64,000 nt of DNA from Planctomycetia bacterium (GCA_030537455.1 JAUNMR010000016.1:1-64000); one strand, 5' to 3'; positions 9,029-19,007 are shown, numbered from the stretch's first letter. Notes: generated by a model not told the origin, from the sequence alone. Translations and numbers: made by a program.

Positions 9029-10051
9029 TTAATTCTGTGCGTCAAGATACCCGTTCGGGTTCTTGCGCTGCCAGTTATACCCGTCGCGACACATATCCCG
9101 AAGGTCATATTGAGCGCGCCAGCCCAACTCCTCGTTCGCTCGCTTGGGATCAGCGTAGCAAATCGCCACGTCGCCTGGTCGACGCGCGGTAATTTCATAA
9201 GGAATCTTAACGCCAGCCGCCTCTTCAAAGGCGTGAATCACTTCCAGAACGCTACTGCCACGACCAGTTCCAAGATTATAGACGTTCACGCCGACTTTCG
9301 ACTTCAAATAAGCCGCCACGTGTCCCTGTGCTAAATCGACCACATGAATGTAATCGCGCACGCCGGTGCCGTCGCTGGTCGGATAATCGTTGCCGTAAAC
9401 GTTTAGTTTTGCAAGACGCCCCACGGCGACCTGACAGACGTACGGCATGAGATTATTCGGAATACCCTTGGGATCCTCGCCAATCATCCCGCTAGGATGA
9501 GCGCCAACCGGGTTAAAATAGCGCAGAAGGGTCGCTTCCAATTGCTTGTTCGCATTGGCATAATCACGCAGAATCTGCTCGATCATGTACTTTGTCCAGC
9601 CGTAAGGACTTGTACAGCCGGTGGTCGAATCTTCTGTGAGCGGAACTTCAGTCGAAGCGCCATAAACCGTCGCGGAGGAGCTAAAGACAATCTTGTGAAC
9701 GCCAAAAGCCTCCGTCATCTCGCAAACGACCAAGGCCGAGTCGATATTATTGCGATAGTATTCCAAAGGAATCTTCACCGACTCGCCAACCGCTTTGAGA
9801 CCGGCAAAGTGCACAACCGCGTCAATTGTCGGGTTCTCTTCGAAAATACGACGCATTGCCGCGCGATCGCACACGTCCGCCTCGTAAACCTTGATTTCCT
9901 TCTGCGCTAATCGCTCCACGCGCCTAATAGCTTCCGGCTGACTATTGCAAAAATTGTCCGCAACAACCACGTCGATTCCCTGCTCGAGAAACGCCAAGGC
10001 CGTGTGGGAACCTATGTAGCCCGCCCCGCCTGTTAATAGTACTGACGCCAT
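9029..10051 (-). CDS. galE: UDP-glucose 4-epimerase
   Basis: 340-residue short-chain dehydrogenase/reductase that interconverts UDP-glucose and UDP-galactose with bound NAD, for galactose use and cell-surface sugars. The Rossmann motif GGAGYIGSH is at 8-16, a catalytic Ser lies in SSSATVYG (124-131), and the YxxxK pair is Tyr150/Lys154 (YGWTK). The start ATG at 10051 has AAGGAG 9 bases upstream. The length fits bacterial GalE. A promoter (10140-10167) lies upstream. No other Leloir-pathway gene is near. Confidence 0.95.
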   Translation of the reverse strand: MASVLLTGGAGYIGSHTALAFLEQGIDVVVADNFCNSQPEAIRRVERLAQKEIKVYEADVCDRAAMRRIFEENPTIDAVVHFAGLKAVGESVKIPLEYYRNNIDSALVVCEMTEAFGVHKIVFSSSATVYGASTEVPLTEDSTTGCTSPYGWTKYMIEQILRDYANANKQLEATLLRYFNPVGAHPSGMIGEDPKGIPNNLMPYVCQVAVGRLAKLNVYGNDYPTSDGTGVRDYIHVVDLAQGHVAAYLKSKVGVNVYNLGTGRGSSVLEVIHAFEEAAGVKIPYEITARRPGDVAICYADPKRANEELGWRAQYDLRDMCRDGYNWQRKNPNGYLDAQN

Positions 10052-10139
10052 GCCCTACGCTCCTTTACGTTTGACGTCGATATGCGCGCAACCGCTAGTC
10101 GTCATATGCAGTAATCCAAGCGCATACCGTTGCCTTTCC

Positions 10140-10167
10140 ATTGTAACAAACTCGCGCATTGCGTCAA
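10140..10167 (-). promoter_or_regulatory. Sigma70-type promoter of galE
   Basis: On the minus strand TTGACG (10167-10162), a 16-base spacer, then TACAAT (10145-10140). The transcript would start near 10133, about 80 bases upstream of the galE ATG. Confidence 0.6.
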
Positions 10168-10576
10168 GTCCACAGCGACGCTTTATTGACGATACTGCGC
10201 AAATACTAGACGCTATAATACATTGACGTCACAACGTCCCCAAGCTTATATGCCTCCCCAATGATACGCTCGCCTAGAATTTGTCTGGCGCAATAGCGAC
10301 TGGTTTGTGAAAACCGTGATCAACAGGAACAACGACTACTATGCCCCAGGAAGAAACAAATTCGCGACGATGAGAATATGAAATCAACGCTAAGTCGTTG
10401 CTAACACAATTGTGAATAAAGGTCGCCCACAAGTACATAACCTCGAGCGCTTCTTGACGTCGAAAACAACGCGTTTTCTTCCAGAGCCAAGCAATCTCGC
10501 CGCCACGCTCAACGGGTAGCCCAGCCGGAGGCTTTAGCCTGCGGATAATATTTACAACACGCTGTCACGATCGCTC

Positions 10577-10621
10577 GCGTTTTTTTACGCCGCGGGCTTT
10601 GCCCGTGGCGTAAAAAAACGC
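10577..10621. repeat. REP-like long palindrome
   Basis: Two 21-base arms (10577-10597 and 10601-10621) pair completely with a single G-T pair around a TTT loop. The core is GCGGGCTTTGCCCGTGGC, flanked by A/T runs of seven. It would form a strong hairpin on either strand and may also stop transcription. The core resembles the palindromic GGGCTAAAGCCC-type REP units seen in many planctomycete genomes. Confidence 0.65.
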
Positions 10622-10796
10622 AAGGCAGGAAGCAAAGCGGGCGGCGTATTTTATCTGCAGGATAGCGCCTCGGTTTACACGCACGCTATGCGGTAGACGC
10701 CGTTGACGCCTTTTGTAACAAAACGCAAGTTGTTTAGCGTCAACATGCCATAATATACAGACGAACCTCAGACGCTCCTGCGAGGTCGACATATAG

Positions 10797-10829
10797 AAAA
10801 AGGGGACACGTTATGAACGCGTCCCCCTT
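10797..10829 (-). terminator. Rho-independent terminator of the vWA-protein gene
   Basis: On the minus strand AAGGGGGACGCG, loop TTCATAA, CGTGTCCCCTT, then a run of Ts. It lies 13 bases after the stop codon of the large exported protein. Confidence 0.8.
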
Positions 10830-10841
10830 CCGTTATTACCG

Positions 10842-13800
10842 TCAACTCAAACAGTCGTAGCCGAGATTACCAATTGTTGTTACCGCCTCGGTTATTGTTG
10901 TTATGGTTCGTGGTGGTATTGTGACGGTGATTGTGGGTCTGTTATTATTGTTGTTATTCCCGCCGTTACTACTGCCAGAGCTACCGTCCGCCGAGTTATA
11001 GGTGAACATATAGAGCAACTGGGAGAATTCCGGTTCAGGCGCAACGAGGACGTAACGACGGTCGCCCGAGATACCCGCGGAGGTATAGAAGCCGGCGCCG
11101 AGGTCGAGGTAATCGATAATCGGCATGTGACCAGGATCGGGAGTAACGTAGGAGATTTGGGGCATATCAGCGTCAGCAACAGCGTCGGCCGTGGCTTTGT
11201 AAGAAGACTGATACTCTTGCGCCTTCGTTTGAACCTTGGAGGAATTGATCGCTTCGTTCTTAGCGACACGAGACTCAGCGGCTTTCGCACGTTGCGCCAG
11301 TTCGCGAGAATTACGAATCTGCAGACGATTGATCATCGCGGAGGCGGTGAGGAGTTCCTCTTTGACCTCTTCGCTACGACGTCCCTGCGCGAGTTGCACG
11401 GCAAAGGCGGCTTCGTCATTAACCAGTTCCAGGGTTTCAGAGTAGGACTGTTCCTGTTCCGTGCCAAGGTTGGTTCGAATAGAGACGGTCACCTTGTTTT
11501 GCGCCAGGTCGCCCCAGGACTTCGAAACGAGGAAGTGATAATCGCCGCTGTAGCCCATCGGGCAAGAGTAGACGCGCGTGCGCAATCCTTGACGATTCGC
11601 GTCGTACGACTTACTGAGATTCACACTGACGTCACTGAGCGTGCCGCCCGCAGCCGTGCGCTTTTGCGCGAACCAGCAGACCGCGCCGGTCGGCTCTTGT
11701 ACAGCTAGGTCGATTTCCGCCGTGCCGCTCCAAGAGACTTCGACAACCACGTCGCGCTCGCGCGCTTTCGCGAGTTCTGCTTCAAAGGCAAGCGCTTCTT
11801 CTTCGCGACCGTCGTTCCTCATTTTTTCAATCAGGTCGTTAGCGAGGTCTTCACCGGCTTGTTCGACCGCTTCCACGAGCGCGCCGTCCCAAACCAGGGA
11901 GGCAATACCAAGGGCGACCCACTTCTGGGCGTCTTCGTCTTGCAGTTCCAGCGCCAGTTCCAGACCGCGAACATAGGGTTCCGGACGCGTCGGATACACG
12001 CGCGCGACGTCACGATAGATCTTTAGCGCGCGAGCTTGGGAACCGACCTTTTCAAGATAGGCGGCCAAGCCCATGAGCACGATCGGATCGCCGTTGAAGT
12101 CAACGACAGAAAGGATCGCTTGTTCAACTTCTTTTTGCGGAGCGTTCGCGGCAATGAGCGCGGCGGCGAGCGCTTCGTACATCCAGCCGTCGGCGTAACC
12201 ATTGCGCATCGCTGCCTTAATAAAGGCGGCGGCGGAATCGTACTGTTTCGCTTGCATAAGCTTCGCGACTTCTACCGGAAGGCTACCGGCGAATTTATCG
12301 CGCGCGGCTTGATAAGCGGCTTGTTCAGATTCGTTAGCGTCTTTCTTTTCCACCGGCGCATTAGCGACGAACCATGAGTTCCATTTGCTCTTGAGATCGA
12401 CAGAACCTTGCGCAAGGGAACCGGCGTTTTCGGTCGTCGGTTTCGGGGCGGCAGCAGCCGTCTTCTTGGAACGCGAAGGAACAGCGAACAGACCGGGGTC
12501 AGCCGCCGCGGGCGCTTCCAGGAAGTTCTGAAGGATTGCGTCGTTGGCGCGTTGACCATTAGGATTGCGCACAGCGTTGCGCGTAGAGGGAACAGCCCAG
12601 TTGCCACCGCCGCCAAAGCCGCCGCGGTTACCGCCGCCGAAGCCGCCCATACCGCCGCCACGGTTATTGCCGTTATTGCCATAACCGCCCATACCGCCGT
12701 TCATACTGCCTTGGTTCGGCTGCATAATCAAGTCGCCGACGGAGTAGAGCTGAATGCTAGTGGAGATGTCAGGGTTGTTTTTAATTTCGTCCTGAGTTGT
12801 GATAAAGAGCGAGTCGTCGAGAATGCAGAACGCCAATTCGTGCGGACGCAAGACGATCTTGAGCGCTTTACGCAACGTGATATTCGAGAGGTTCTCGTTG
12901 ACGTCTAAGGAAGAGGGCGCGCCGGCCGCTTCTTCGATATTCGTCACGTCGAAGACGACGTTGAAATCTTTACCGTCTTTACGCAGTTGCGCTTTAACGT
13001 CTTCGATCCAGGAGGAGAGCGTTAGATCAGAATCTTCACCGCCGTCAACGTTGACTTTTTCGGAGTCAAGAATCTTAGCAATGCGTTGTTCTTCTTCGGA
13101 GCCGGTCAAGTTGGTCGTGCCGTACTTCTCCTTGCGTTCTTTGGTCAGATTAGCCCAAACTTCTGCTTCGGGATAGGTGATCGGCGGTTCGTCGGAGACC
13201 GGAATATGAGCGCGCTCAACAGACATGAGCACGTCAAGGAGTCGCTTACGACGTTCGTAGCGGAGGAACTGATTTTCTTCATAGGCGTCGCGCAGGAGAG
13301 CAACGTTCGCCGCTTGGGTCGGAAGCGCGTTGTCAGGGGAGATCTTCGCCGCTTCTTTGGCAGCCTGAGCCGCCAGGACGAACTTGCTTTCTTCGATGAG
13401 CGCGGAGAAGCGCTTCATGATTTCCACGACTTTCGTCTGATTCTGCTGATAGACCGACTGCGCTTTGCGAACGCTTTCGGCGGTCGCGAGATTGCGTTGC
13501 GCGGTCAGTTCGCGCAGAGCATAGCTTTCGCGTTCATTTTCGACGAATTGCGCGGTGGCATAGAGGTCGTGCAGGAGGACTTCGCGGTCGGCGGGATCCA
13601 GGTCGGCCTGGTTTTTAACAGCGTTGATCGTAAGCTTGAGCTGTTCCAAAGCGCCCTCGGGATCGGTACGAGCGGCTTTGCGCGCATTCGAGGCGATCAC
13701 TTGGCATTGGGTTTGAATCGACTTGGTCTTGACCGCTTTGTTATCGCGCCCCGCTTCTAAGAAGCTATCGGTTTTATCTGGGGTAGTCGCGAGACTATAA

Positions 13801-15014
13801 CGTTCGCGGGTCTTCGCGAAGGGATCGGCGTCAGAGTCGTCTTGCTGGAGGGAATCTTCAGCGTCGGCGTATTTCGCATTGTCGTTAATAGAACGCGCGA
13901 GGCGTTGCGCGGCTTGAACGTCGCCGTCTTCCACCGCCTCGTCGATCAGATCGAGCGTAACGTCAACGACGTCGTTGAGCGCGACTTGCTGGTCGGTAAG
14001 CATATCGCGACCGGCGATCGCCAGGGTGGCGCCGTCGTTCACGGAAGCGTTTTGAACCAGTTGAGCAATGTACTGATTGCCCTTGTCCGCTTGCTTGGGA
14101 ACCAAATTCCATTCGATATCCGCTTCACGGCCGTCGGCGACCATTGCGGGGATCTTGAGGCTTGTTTCGGTCAGTTCGGCGTCGCTAGAGCCGACCAGGT
14201 AGGTTTCGCGGTCGCTACGAATCGGGGGCAACGGGCTAGGATAGACGCTCGCGCCGGCCAGATCCAAGGAGTTTTCTTCGGGGTAGAAGACGGTCGCCGT
14301 GGTCGCGCTGGCAAGTTCTTTGCCGGCGGTCTTAGCGTCGACGCTCTCTTCCACGACGTAACCGCCGGTGCGATTAGCAAGAGCGCCGAGCATTTCCATA
14401 TCGACGACAGCGCCCACGCCGTAGGAGTTCACGGGCACGCGCGCGTCGACCAATTTCGCGACGGTTTCTTCGAAGACTTCTTCGTTGAACGCGGCGCTTG
14501 TACTCACGCCACGACCGATGAAGACGATCGAGCGGTCGGCGGATTCGTTGTAATCGAAGGCGTCAAGCGCGGTGTTAAAGGAGTTTTCCAGGTCGGCGGC
14601 GCCGAGCGTGTCGCGCGTCTTCAGGGACGCAACGACGTCGCGCAGTTCTGTGGAATTAACCGGCAGAAAACCGTCGGTGAGCGGTTCGGTTTCGTTAGAG
14701 ACGGCAAATAATTGGACGCGCGCGTTCTTCGGGAGACTGGCGATCAGAGCGTCGACCGTCTCTTGGGTGGTATTGCGCGTTTCCAAGCCAACTTGGGAGG
14801 CGGAGAAGTCGATCAGAGCGGCGACGTCGACGTAGTCTGAGGTCGAATCCACCACGTCGGCTTGCAACGGAATCAGGAAGCAGTTTGTTCCGTCGCTTAA
14901 TTTGTACGTCTCAACCGAGACGTCAGACTCCGCCGCTTGAACCGTTGACGCGCCAAGCATGGACGTCAGCGCGATCACCGCAACGGGCAAAATCATGAAA
15001 AGGCGCTTTCTCAT
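10842..15014 (-). CDS. Large exported vWA-domain protein with STN-like and DUF2135-like parts
   Basis: 1390 residues from the ATG at 15014 (GAGG 9 bases upstream; longer starts have no RBS and would bury the signal peptide). Order: signal peptide 1-27; von Willebrand A domain with an intact MIDAS DFSAS at 69-73; long helical TPR-like region; an STN/secretin-N-like fold (DVTNIEEAAG... ITLRKALKIVLRPHEL... LFITTQDE); a Gly/Asn-rich linker; TPR-like repeats; a DUF2135-like beta domain (VEVSWSGTAEIDLAVQEPTG); and a low-complexity Asn-rich tail. vWA domains bind partners through a metal; the overall role is unknown, plausibly cell envelope. The last 40 codons look frameshifted: a neighbouring frame gives an Asn/His-rich end stopping at 10867-10869. 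Confidence 0.82.
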   Translation of the reverse strand: MRKRLFMILPVAVIALTSMLGASTVQAAESDVSVETYKLSDGTNCFLIPLQADVVDSTSDYVDVAALIDFSASQVGLETRNTTQETVDALIASLPKNARVQLFAVSNETEPLTDGFLPVNSTELRDVVASLKTRDTLGAADLENSFNTALDAFDYNESADRSIVFIGRGVSTSAAFNEEVFEETVAKLVDARVPVNSYGVGAVVDMEMLGALANRTGGYVVEESVDAKTAGKELASATTATVFYPEENSLDLAGASVYPSPLPPIRSDRETYLVGSSDAELTETSLKIPAMVADGREADIEWNLVPKQADKGNQYIAQLVQNASVNDGATLAIAGRDMLTDQQVALNDVVDVTLDLIDEAVEDGDVQAAQRLARSINDNAKYADAEDSLQQDDSDADPFAKTRERYSLATTPDKTDSFLEAGRDNKAVKTKSIQTQCQVIASNARKAARTDPEGALEQLKLTINAVKNQADLDPADREVLLHDLYATAQFVENERESYALRELTAQRNLATAESVRKAQSVYQQNQTKVVEIMKRFSALIEESKFVLAAQAAKEAAKISPDNALPTQAANVALLRDAYEENQFLRYERRKRLLDVLMSVERAHIPVSDEPPITYPEAEVWANLTKERKEKYGTTNLTGSEEEQRIAKILDSEKVNVDGGEDSDLTLSSWIEDVKAQLRKDGKDFNVVFDVTNIEEAAGAPSSLDVNENLSNITLRKALKIVLRPHELAFCILDDSLFITTQDEIKNNPDISTSIQLYSVGDLIMQPNQGSMNGGMGGYGNNGNNRGGGMGGFGGGNRGGFGGGGNWAVPSTRNAVRNPNGQRANDAILQNFLEAPAAADPGLFAVPSRSKKTAAAAPKPTTENAGSLAQGSVDLKSKWNSWFVANAPVEKKDANESEQAAYQAARDKFAGSLPVEVAKLMQAKQYDSAAAFIKAAMRNGYADGWMYEALAAALIAANAPQKEVEQAILSVVDFNGDPIVLMGLAAYLEKVGSQARALKIYRDVARVYPTRPEPYVRGLELALELQDEDAQKWVALGIASLVWDGALVEAVEQAGEDLANDLIEKMRNDGREEEALAFEAELAKARERDVVVEVSWSGTAEIDLAVQEPTGAVCWFAQKRTAAGGTLSDVSVNLSKSYDANRQGLRTRVYSCPMGYSGDYHFLVSKSWGDLAQNKVTVSIRTNLGTEQEQSYSETLELVNDEAAFAVQLAQGRRSEEVKEELLTASAMINRLQIRNSRELAQRAKAAESRVAKNEAINSSKVQTKAQEYQSSYKATADAVADADMPQISYVTPDPGHMPIIDYLDLGAGFYTSAGISGDRRYVLVAPEPEFSQLLYMFTYNSADGSSGSSNGGNNNNNNRPTITVTIPPRTITTITEAVTTIGNLGYDCLS

Positions 15015-15762
15015 TACTAGGATCCTCTTCTCCGAATATCTCATTGAACCGATTGAATTGGAAGTCGCAAACGCGAACACGAAACCGTTCACGCGCCTCG
15101 CGCTTCCGCTTTCGCTTCGTCCAATCATAATCCACACGCGTCGTAACGTTCGCTAGGCGTACGCTCGCGGCATGGCGAAGTCGCACGTGTGCCGGGTCGT
15201 TATCTCTGCGCTACTATATCGGCGCGCTTGCGCGCGTTCATATAGACCGAAGTTAAACTACGGTCAGACCGACGCGCGAACGACGGTACGACCGAACCGA
15301 CCGTTCCGCTCGCTCTACGCAGAGCCAAACACGACCCGGGAAGGCGTGCAACGCATAAAAATGCGTTCTTGTTAAATTCTACTTAGCGAAAGGCGTTTAG
15401 CAAGAAAATTTTTGTCGATTTTGGTATTTTTCCAGAAAATCAGCGACCCAAAATACGTTTTACCAGTTTCGACAATAACGCCGAGAATCACAGTTGAGAC
15501 GGTTAGGGACGCCTATGACGTGTCAATCTTGACAAACTGATCTTTTACCACTAAACACAATCGCTACTTTTGTAAACAAACATGTATTCCTTACAATCAA
15601 CACAAACGTTTTATTTCATCTAACACGCTAACTCGTCGTCTTTTTCCGTCCCTCCTAATTATTCAAATTACTCTTCTCCGCGTGATTGCTTCGGTCGCAA
15701 TCGGCGCCTCATTGCGCCAATGACGCCAATCTACGTCCATGACGAGAGTATGTCTTCAACCA

Positions 15763-15815
15763 TTATTGTTAATAAAATATATTTATCATTATAAATATAT
15801 TTTTATTGATAATAA
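15763..15815. repeat. Large A+T-only palindrome
   Basis: Arms of 23 and 24 bases (15763-15785 and 15792-15815) match except for two substitutions and one bulged A, around the loop TCATTA. The only G and C residues lie at one step of the stem and in the loop. It could be a terminator, a protein-binding dyad or a structural element; nothing decides between these. Confidence 0.6.
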
Positions 15816-16107
15816 CCATAACTAACGCTTGATTTCAATTGAATCCACCGTCATACTCGCTTGTCATAGTTGACAAAGACGTCACCGAAACATACTGGTC
15901 ACGTTTGAAACGACATTGCTTCGTCATACTCGGGAGTCGCTCGCGGTTACCGTGACCTTTTTCAATTCATAACAGTTGCGTCACAAAGACCATTTTTTGA
16001 ACACTTGGCGGCGTCGATACGGTCATAGGTCGCCAACAATTGACGACGTCCAGTCGGTGTGAACGATAGGCTGAATTATGTAAGTCATTTCATAGTCTAA
16101 TGCAGTT

Positions 16108-16776
16108 CATAGCACGTGCAAGGAGTACAAAGACGCTATATGAGAACAGTAAGAGATCGTATCGTATGACAACTCACCGGTAGTTTTATACCTAAGCATT
16201 GGTTCGATTCCAGTGGCAAACATATCGCTTGAGTTTCCGCGCGTCTTGGTTTTTGTGATTACATTTGGCAAGATAGGGGCAAATTAAAGCGACTCCACGT
16301 TCCCTTTTCAAACGTTCCCGAAACGCTTTGCCATTCGTAGCTCGATCATAGATCTGTCGAGAGTATTCTGCTCTTGGCGACCCGCTGCAACACGAAAGAC
16401 ACTGACCTTATCGAGCGTCGATTTGATCAATCTCGCATCGTGTGACGTCGCGTAAGATACGCTTAATCCACGATAGGCGTCCCTTCGCCATTGGCTAGCG
16501 CCATAAACTATATTCCCTTGCCACGCTTGGTTTTTCCAATTCAGAAGTCCCTTTTTTCCTGAAGAGAAGGTTCCCTCTGCAGACGCTTTCTTCCAGTTTA
16601 TTCGTCCTTGGTCATCCCAGAGAGTTTTTCATATGCGACGCCTAGAATCTTGTTCAAACCACTCGTTCATACCGCGCCAGCAGGCGCGTCTGGCTGGAAA
16701 GGTATCTGAAATGACTTTCCAAGGCGTGAGTCTTCCTCTTGACTCAGACAACCCTTCGAGAATTTCGGCATATCGA
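16108..16776 (-). pseudogene. Decayed IS5-family transposase
   Basis: Conceptual translation of the minus strand, shifting frame several times, gives pieces in IS5-family order: TPWKVISDTFPARRACWRG (as in 'GTPWR..L....MTCWRR'), DDQGRINWKKASAEGTFSS, GKKG, then SHDARLIKSTLDKVSVFRV, IYDRATNGKAFRERLKRERG, VALICPYLAKCNHKNQDAR, KLKRYVCHWNR and LRYKTTGELSYD. Frame changes occur at about 16620 and 16375, and there are stop codons. The first catalytic Asp reads Glu (SAEG) and the ADKxYD motif is ruined, so it is dead. Terminal inverted repeats could not be identified. Family placement is by motif similarity only. Confidence 0.72.
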
Positions 16777-17000
16777 TAATGCGAGCCGCAACTCACGACG
16801 AATCATACTCTGCGTAACATGACGCCTATCATGTCCAAAGCGCCGACGGTTAAAGAATAACGTCCAATGTAAAAACTATTGTCCAGTATATGGTCAAGTC
16901 GCGTAGGTCTTTAAGCCAAACGCGGCGTTTATCATAAAGACGCTGTTATTAATGCGGATAAACACGCATATTTGATATCGCTCCTACATATTCAAGAAAG

Positions 17001-17041
17001 AAATAAGGGACGTTAGCCATTTAAATTAACGTCCCTTATTT
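17001..17041. terminator. Terminator downstream of accC
   Basis: Perfect 15-bp arms AAATAAGGGACGTTA and TAACGTCCCTTATTT around an 11-base loop. Reading on the minus strand a T-rich tail (TCTTTC) follows, so it closes the rpmE-to-accC run; the symmetry would serve both strands. Confidence 0.8.
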
Positions 17042-17102
17042 CTTAACGCTTTCTACATGTATTTCAACATCAGAAATAGCAAGCCTTACGCGCGTAGTTA
17101 TT

Positions 17103-18446
17103 TCAGTTCATAAAATACCGTTCAATGAACCCTACGTCGGGCGTCATTGTCGCGAATTCACGACTCTGTAAGATTCTTAGCAAGAGTGGAATCGACGTTT
17201 TAATGCCTTTAATTTCAAACTCTTGTAGCGCGCGCGTCATCGTAGCGAGAGCGTCTTCGCGCGTGTTTTGCGCCACAATAAGCTTACCGATCATCGAGTC
17301 GTAAAAAGGACTGACCGTATAGCCGGCGTAGACGTGTGAATCGAACCTCACGCCAAACCCGCCGGGCACAATCATGCTCTCGATTTTTCCTGGACAAGGG
17401 CGGAAATTATGCTCCACGTCTTCGGCGTTGATACGGCATTCGATCACATATCCGCGATGAACGACGTCCTTTTGTTTGAGGCGTAACTTTTCTCCGGCGG
17501 CTATTTGTATTTGCGATTTAATCAGGTCGACGCCGGTCGCCATTTCCGTGACGGGGTGTTCGACCTGAATGCGCGCGTTCATTTCGATGAAGTAGTAATT
17601 ACCCTGTTCATCGACGATAAATTCGACGGTGCCCGCGTTGGTATAACCGGATTCCTTTGCAATTCTCGCGGCGGTTTCACAGAGCGCTTTTCTCTGTTCC
17701 AGCGAAAGATTAGGCGCCGGCGTCATTTCCACGAGTTTCTGACGACGACGCTGGAGCGAGCAGTCGCGTTCCCACAGGTGGACGACGTTGCCATATTTAT
17801 CGGCGAGGATTTGCGCTTCCACGTGACGAGGATTCGCAATGAATTTTTCGATATAGACGTTGGGATTGCCAAAGGCGCTTTGCGCTTCGGTGGCCGCTTC
17901 GCTCAGCGCTAATTCGAGCGCTTGGTCGTTTTCAGCCAAACGGATACCGCGACCTCCGCCGCCGGCGGTAGCTTTGACCAGAACGGGATAACCTATTTCA
18001 TGGGCGACCTTTAGCGCTTGACTGAGCGACTCAATAACGCCGTCGCTGCCCGGTACGGTCGGAGCATTGCAACGTTTCGCTACCTGTCGTGCGTTGTTTT
18101 TATCGCCGAGGCATTCCATAGCCTCGACCGTCGGTCCGATGAACTCAAACCCGCTGGAGTGACAGACTTCGGCGAATTTGGAGTTTTCAGAAAGAAAGCC
18201 GTAACCTGGGTGGATCGCGTCTACGTCCGCTTGTTCCGCCGCGCTAATTATACTGCTCATTTTCAGATAAGACTGATCCGAGCGAGCGGGTCCGATACAA
18301 ATCGCGCGATCTGCTAGCTTTAGATAACGCGCGTCTTGATCGGCTTGGCTATAAACGACGACCGATTCCACGCCAAGTTCACGACAGGCGCGGATCACGC
18401 GTAGAGCGATTTCTCCTCTATTAGCGACGAGAATTCTTTTGAACAT
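17103..18446 (-). CDS. accC: Biotin carboxylase subunit of acetyl-CoA carboxylase
   Basis: 447 residues from the ATG at 18446 ([18 protein letters not shown]); a TTG three codons upstream sits too close to the GGGAG to be used. It carboxylates biotin on AccB with ATP and bicarbonate, the first half-reaction of malonyl-CoA synthesis. The ATP-grasp glycine loop [10 protein letters not shown] and the catalytic segment [14 protein letters not shown] are intact, and length is typical. accB lies 54 bases upstream on the same strand. The carboxyltransferase genes accA and accD are not in the window. Confidence 0.97.
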   Translation of the reverse strand: MFKRILVANRGEIALRVIRACRELGVESVVVYSQADQDARYLKLADRAICIGPARSDQSYLKMSSIISAAEQADVDAIHPGYGFLSENSKFAEVCHSSGFEFIGPTVEAMECLGDKNNARQVAKRCNAPTVPGSDGVIESLSQALKVAHEIGYPVLVKATAGGGGRGIRLAENDQALELALSEAATEAQSAFGNPNVYIEKFIANPRHVEAQILADKYGNVVHLWERDCSLQRRRQKLVEMTPAPNLSLEQRKALCETAARIAKESGYTNAGTVEFIVDEQGNYYFIEMNARIQVEHPVTEMATGVDLIKSQIQIAAGEKLRLKQKDVVHRGYVIECRINAEDVEHNFRPCPGKIESMIVPGGFGVRFDSHVYAGYTVSPFYDSMIGKLIVAQNTREDALATMTRALQEFEIKGIKTSIPLLLRILQSREFATMTPDVGFIERYFMN

Positions 18447-18500
18447 AGCGAGCAAGTCTCCCGGAGTGAGTAACCAACGTCAAGCGAGCGTCGTTTGTAT

Positions 18501-19007
18501 TTAGTTTTCGTCAACTTTAAACAGAGGAGTTCCGAACTCCACGGGCGAGCCGTTTTCCACTAGGACTTCGACGATCGTTCCGGAGCATTCTGCGTTAATT
18601 TCATTGAGGATCTTCATCGCCTCGATAATACAGACGGTGGTTTGTGCGCTGACGCGGTCGCCGACCTTAACATAGGGCGCCGCGTCTGGTTTGGGCGCGA
18701 CGTAGAAGGTGCCGACCATAGGAGAGGAGATTGTTTTAAGCTTGGCGTCGGAGGCTTTGGTCTCGCTGGCGGGGGACGGTAACGCGACCGGTTCTGCGCC
18801 GTGAGGAGCTATTGCGACGGGTTGGGACGGAAGAGTCGGAACGTTTTGCGGAACGGCAACAACATGCGTCAGACCCGAGTCGCGACTAAGCTTCAATCTT
18901 ACCTCGCCCTGTTTCAAGTCGAGATTGGAGACGTCGTTCGCTTTCATGATCTCAGCGAGCATTCGGATACCGTCTAGCGTAAAGACTTCAGGTTTTTTTT
19001 CCGGCAT
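18501..19007 (-). CDS. accB: Biotin carboxyl carrier protein of acetyl-CoA carboxylase
   Basis: 168 residues. The C-terminal biotinyl domain has IIEAMKILNEI with Lys132 as the biotin attachment site. An N-terminal helical region (to about residue 40) and a Pro/Ala-rich linker (about 50-90) precede it, as in other BCCPs. It carries carboxybiotin from AccC to the carboxyltransferase. The start ATG at 19007 has AGGA about 10 bases upstream. Middle of the rpmE-prfA-prmC-accB-accC run. Confidence 0.96.
   Translation of the reverse strand: MPEKKPEVFTLDGIRMLAEIMKANDVSNLDLKQGEVRLKLSRDSGLTHVVAVPQNVPTLPSQPVAIAPHGAEPVALPSPASETKASDAKLKTISSPMVGTFYVAPKPDAAPYVKVGDRVSAQTTVCIIEAMKILNEINAECSGTIVEVLVENGSPVEFGTPLFKVDEN

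Larger units (their letters stand above)
10052..10841. other. Gene-free stretch between galE and the vWA protein
   Basis: Nearly 0.8 kb with no credible gene. It holds the galE promoter (10140-10167), two small palindromic REP-like elements (about 10500-10540 and 10577-10621) and the terminator of the vWA-protein gene (10797-10829). A 75-codon frame at 10565-10792 runs through the palindrome and was rejected. Confidence 0.6.
15015..17102. other. 2.1-kb gene-free region with palindrome and IS relic
   Basis: The longest stretch without an intact gene. From 15015 to 15400 is G+C-richer leader DNA of the vWA gene; 15400-15900 is A+T-rich and carries the large palindrome at 15763-15815; 16108-16776 is a decayed transposase; 17001-17041 is the accC terminator. 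No tRNA or known ncRNA was recognised. Confidence 0.6.

Noticed and set aside
10565..10792. 75-codon minus-strand frame
   Set aside because: Runs through the long REP-like palindrome, no RBS, no family resemblance.
16190..16230. tRNA-like T-arm (ATTGG-TTCGATT-CCAGT)
   Set aside because: No matching acceptor, D-arm or anticodon arm at the right distance; the bases belong to the IS5 transposase relic on the other strand.
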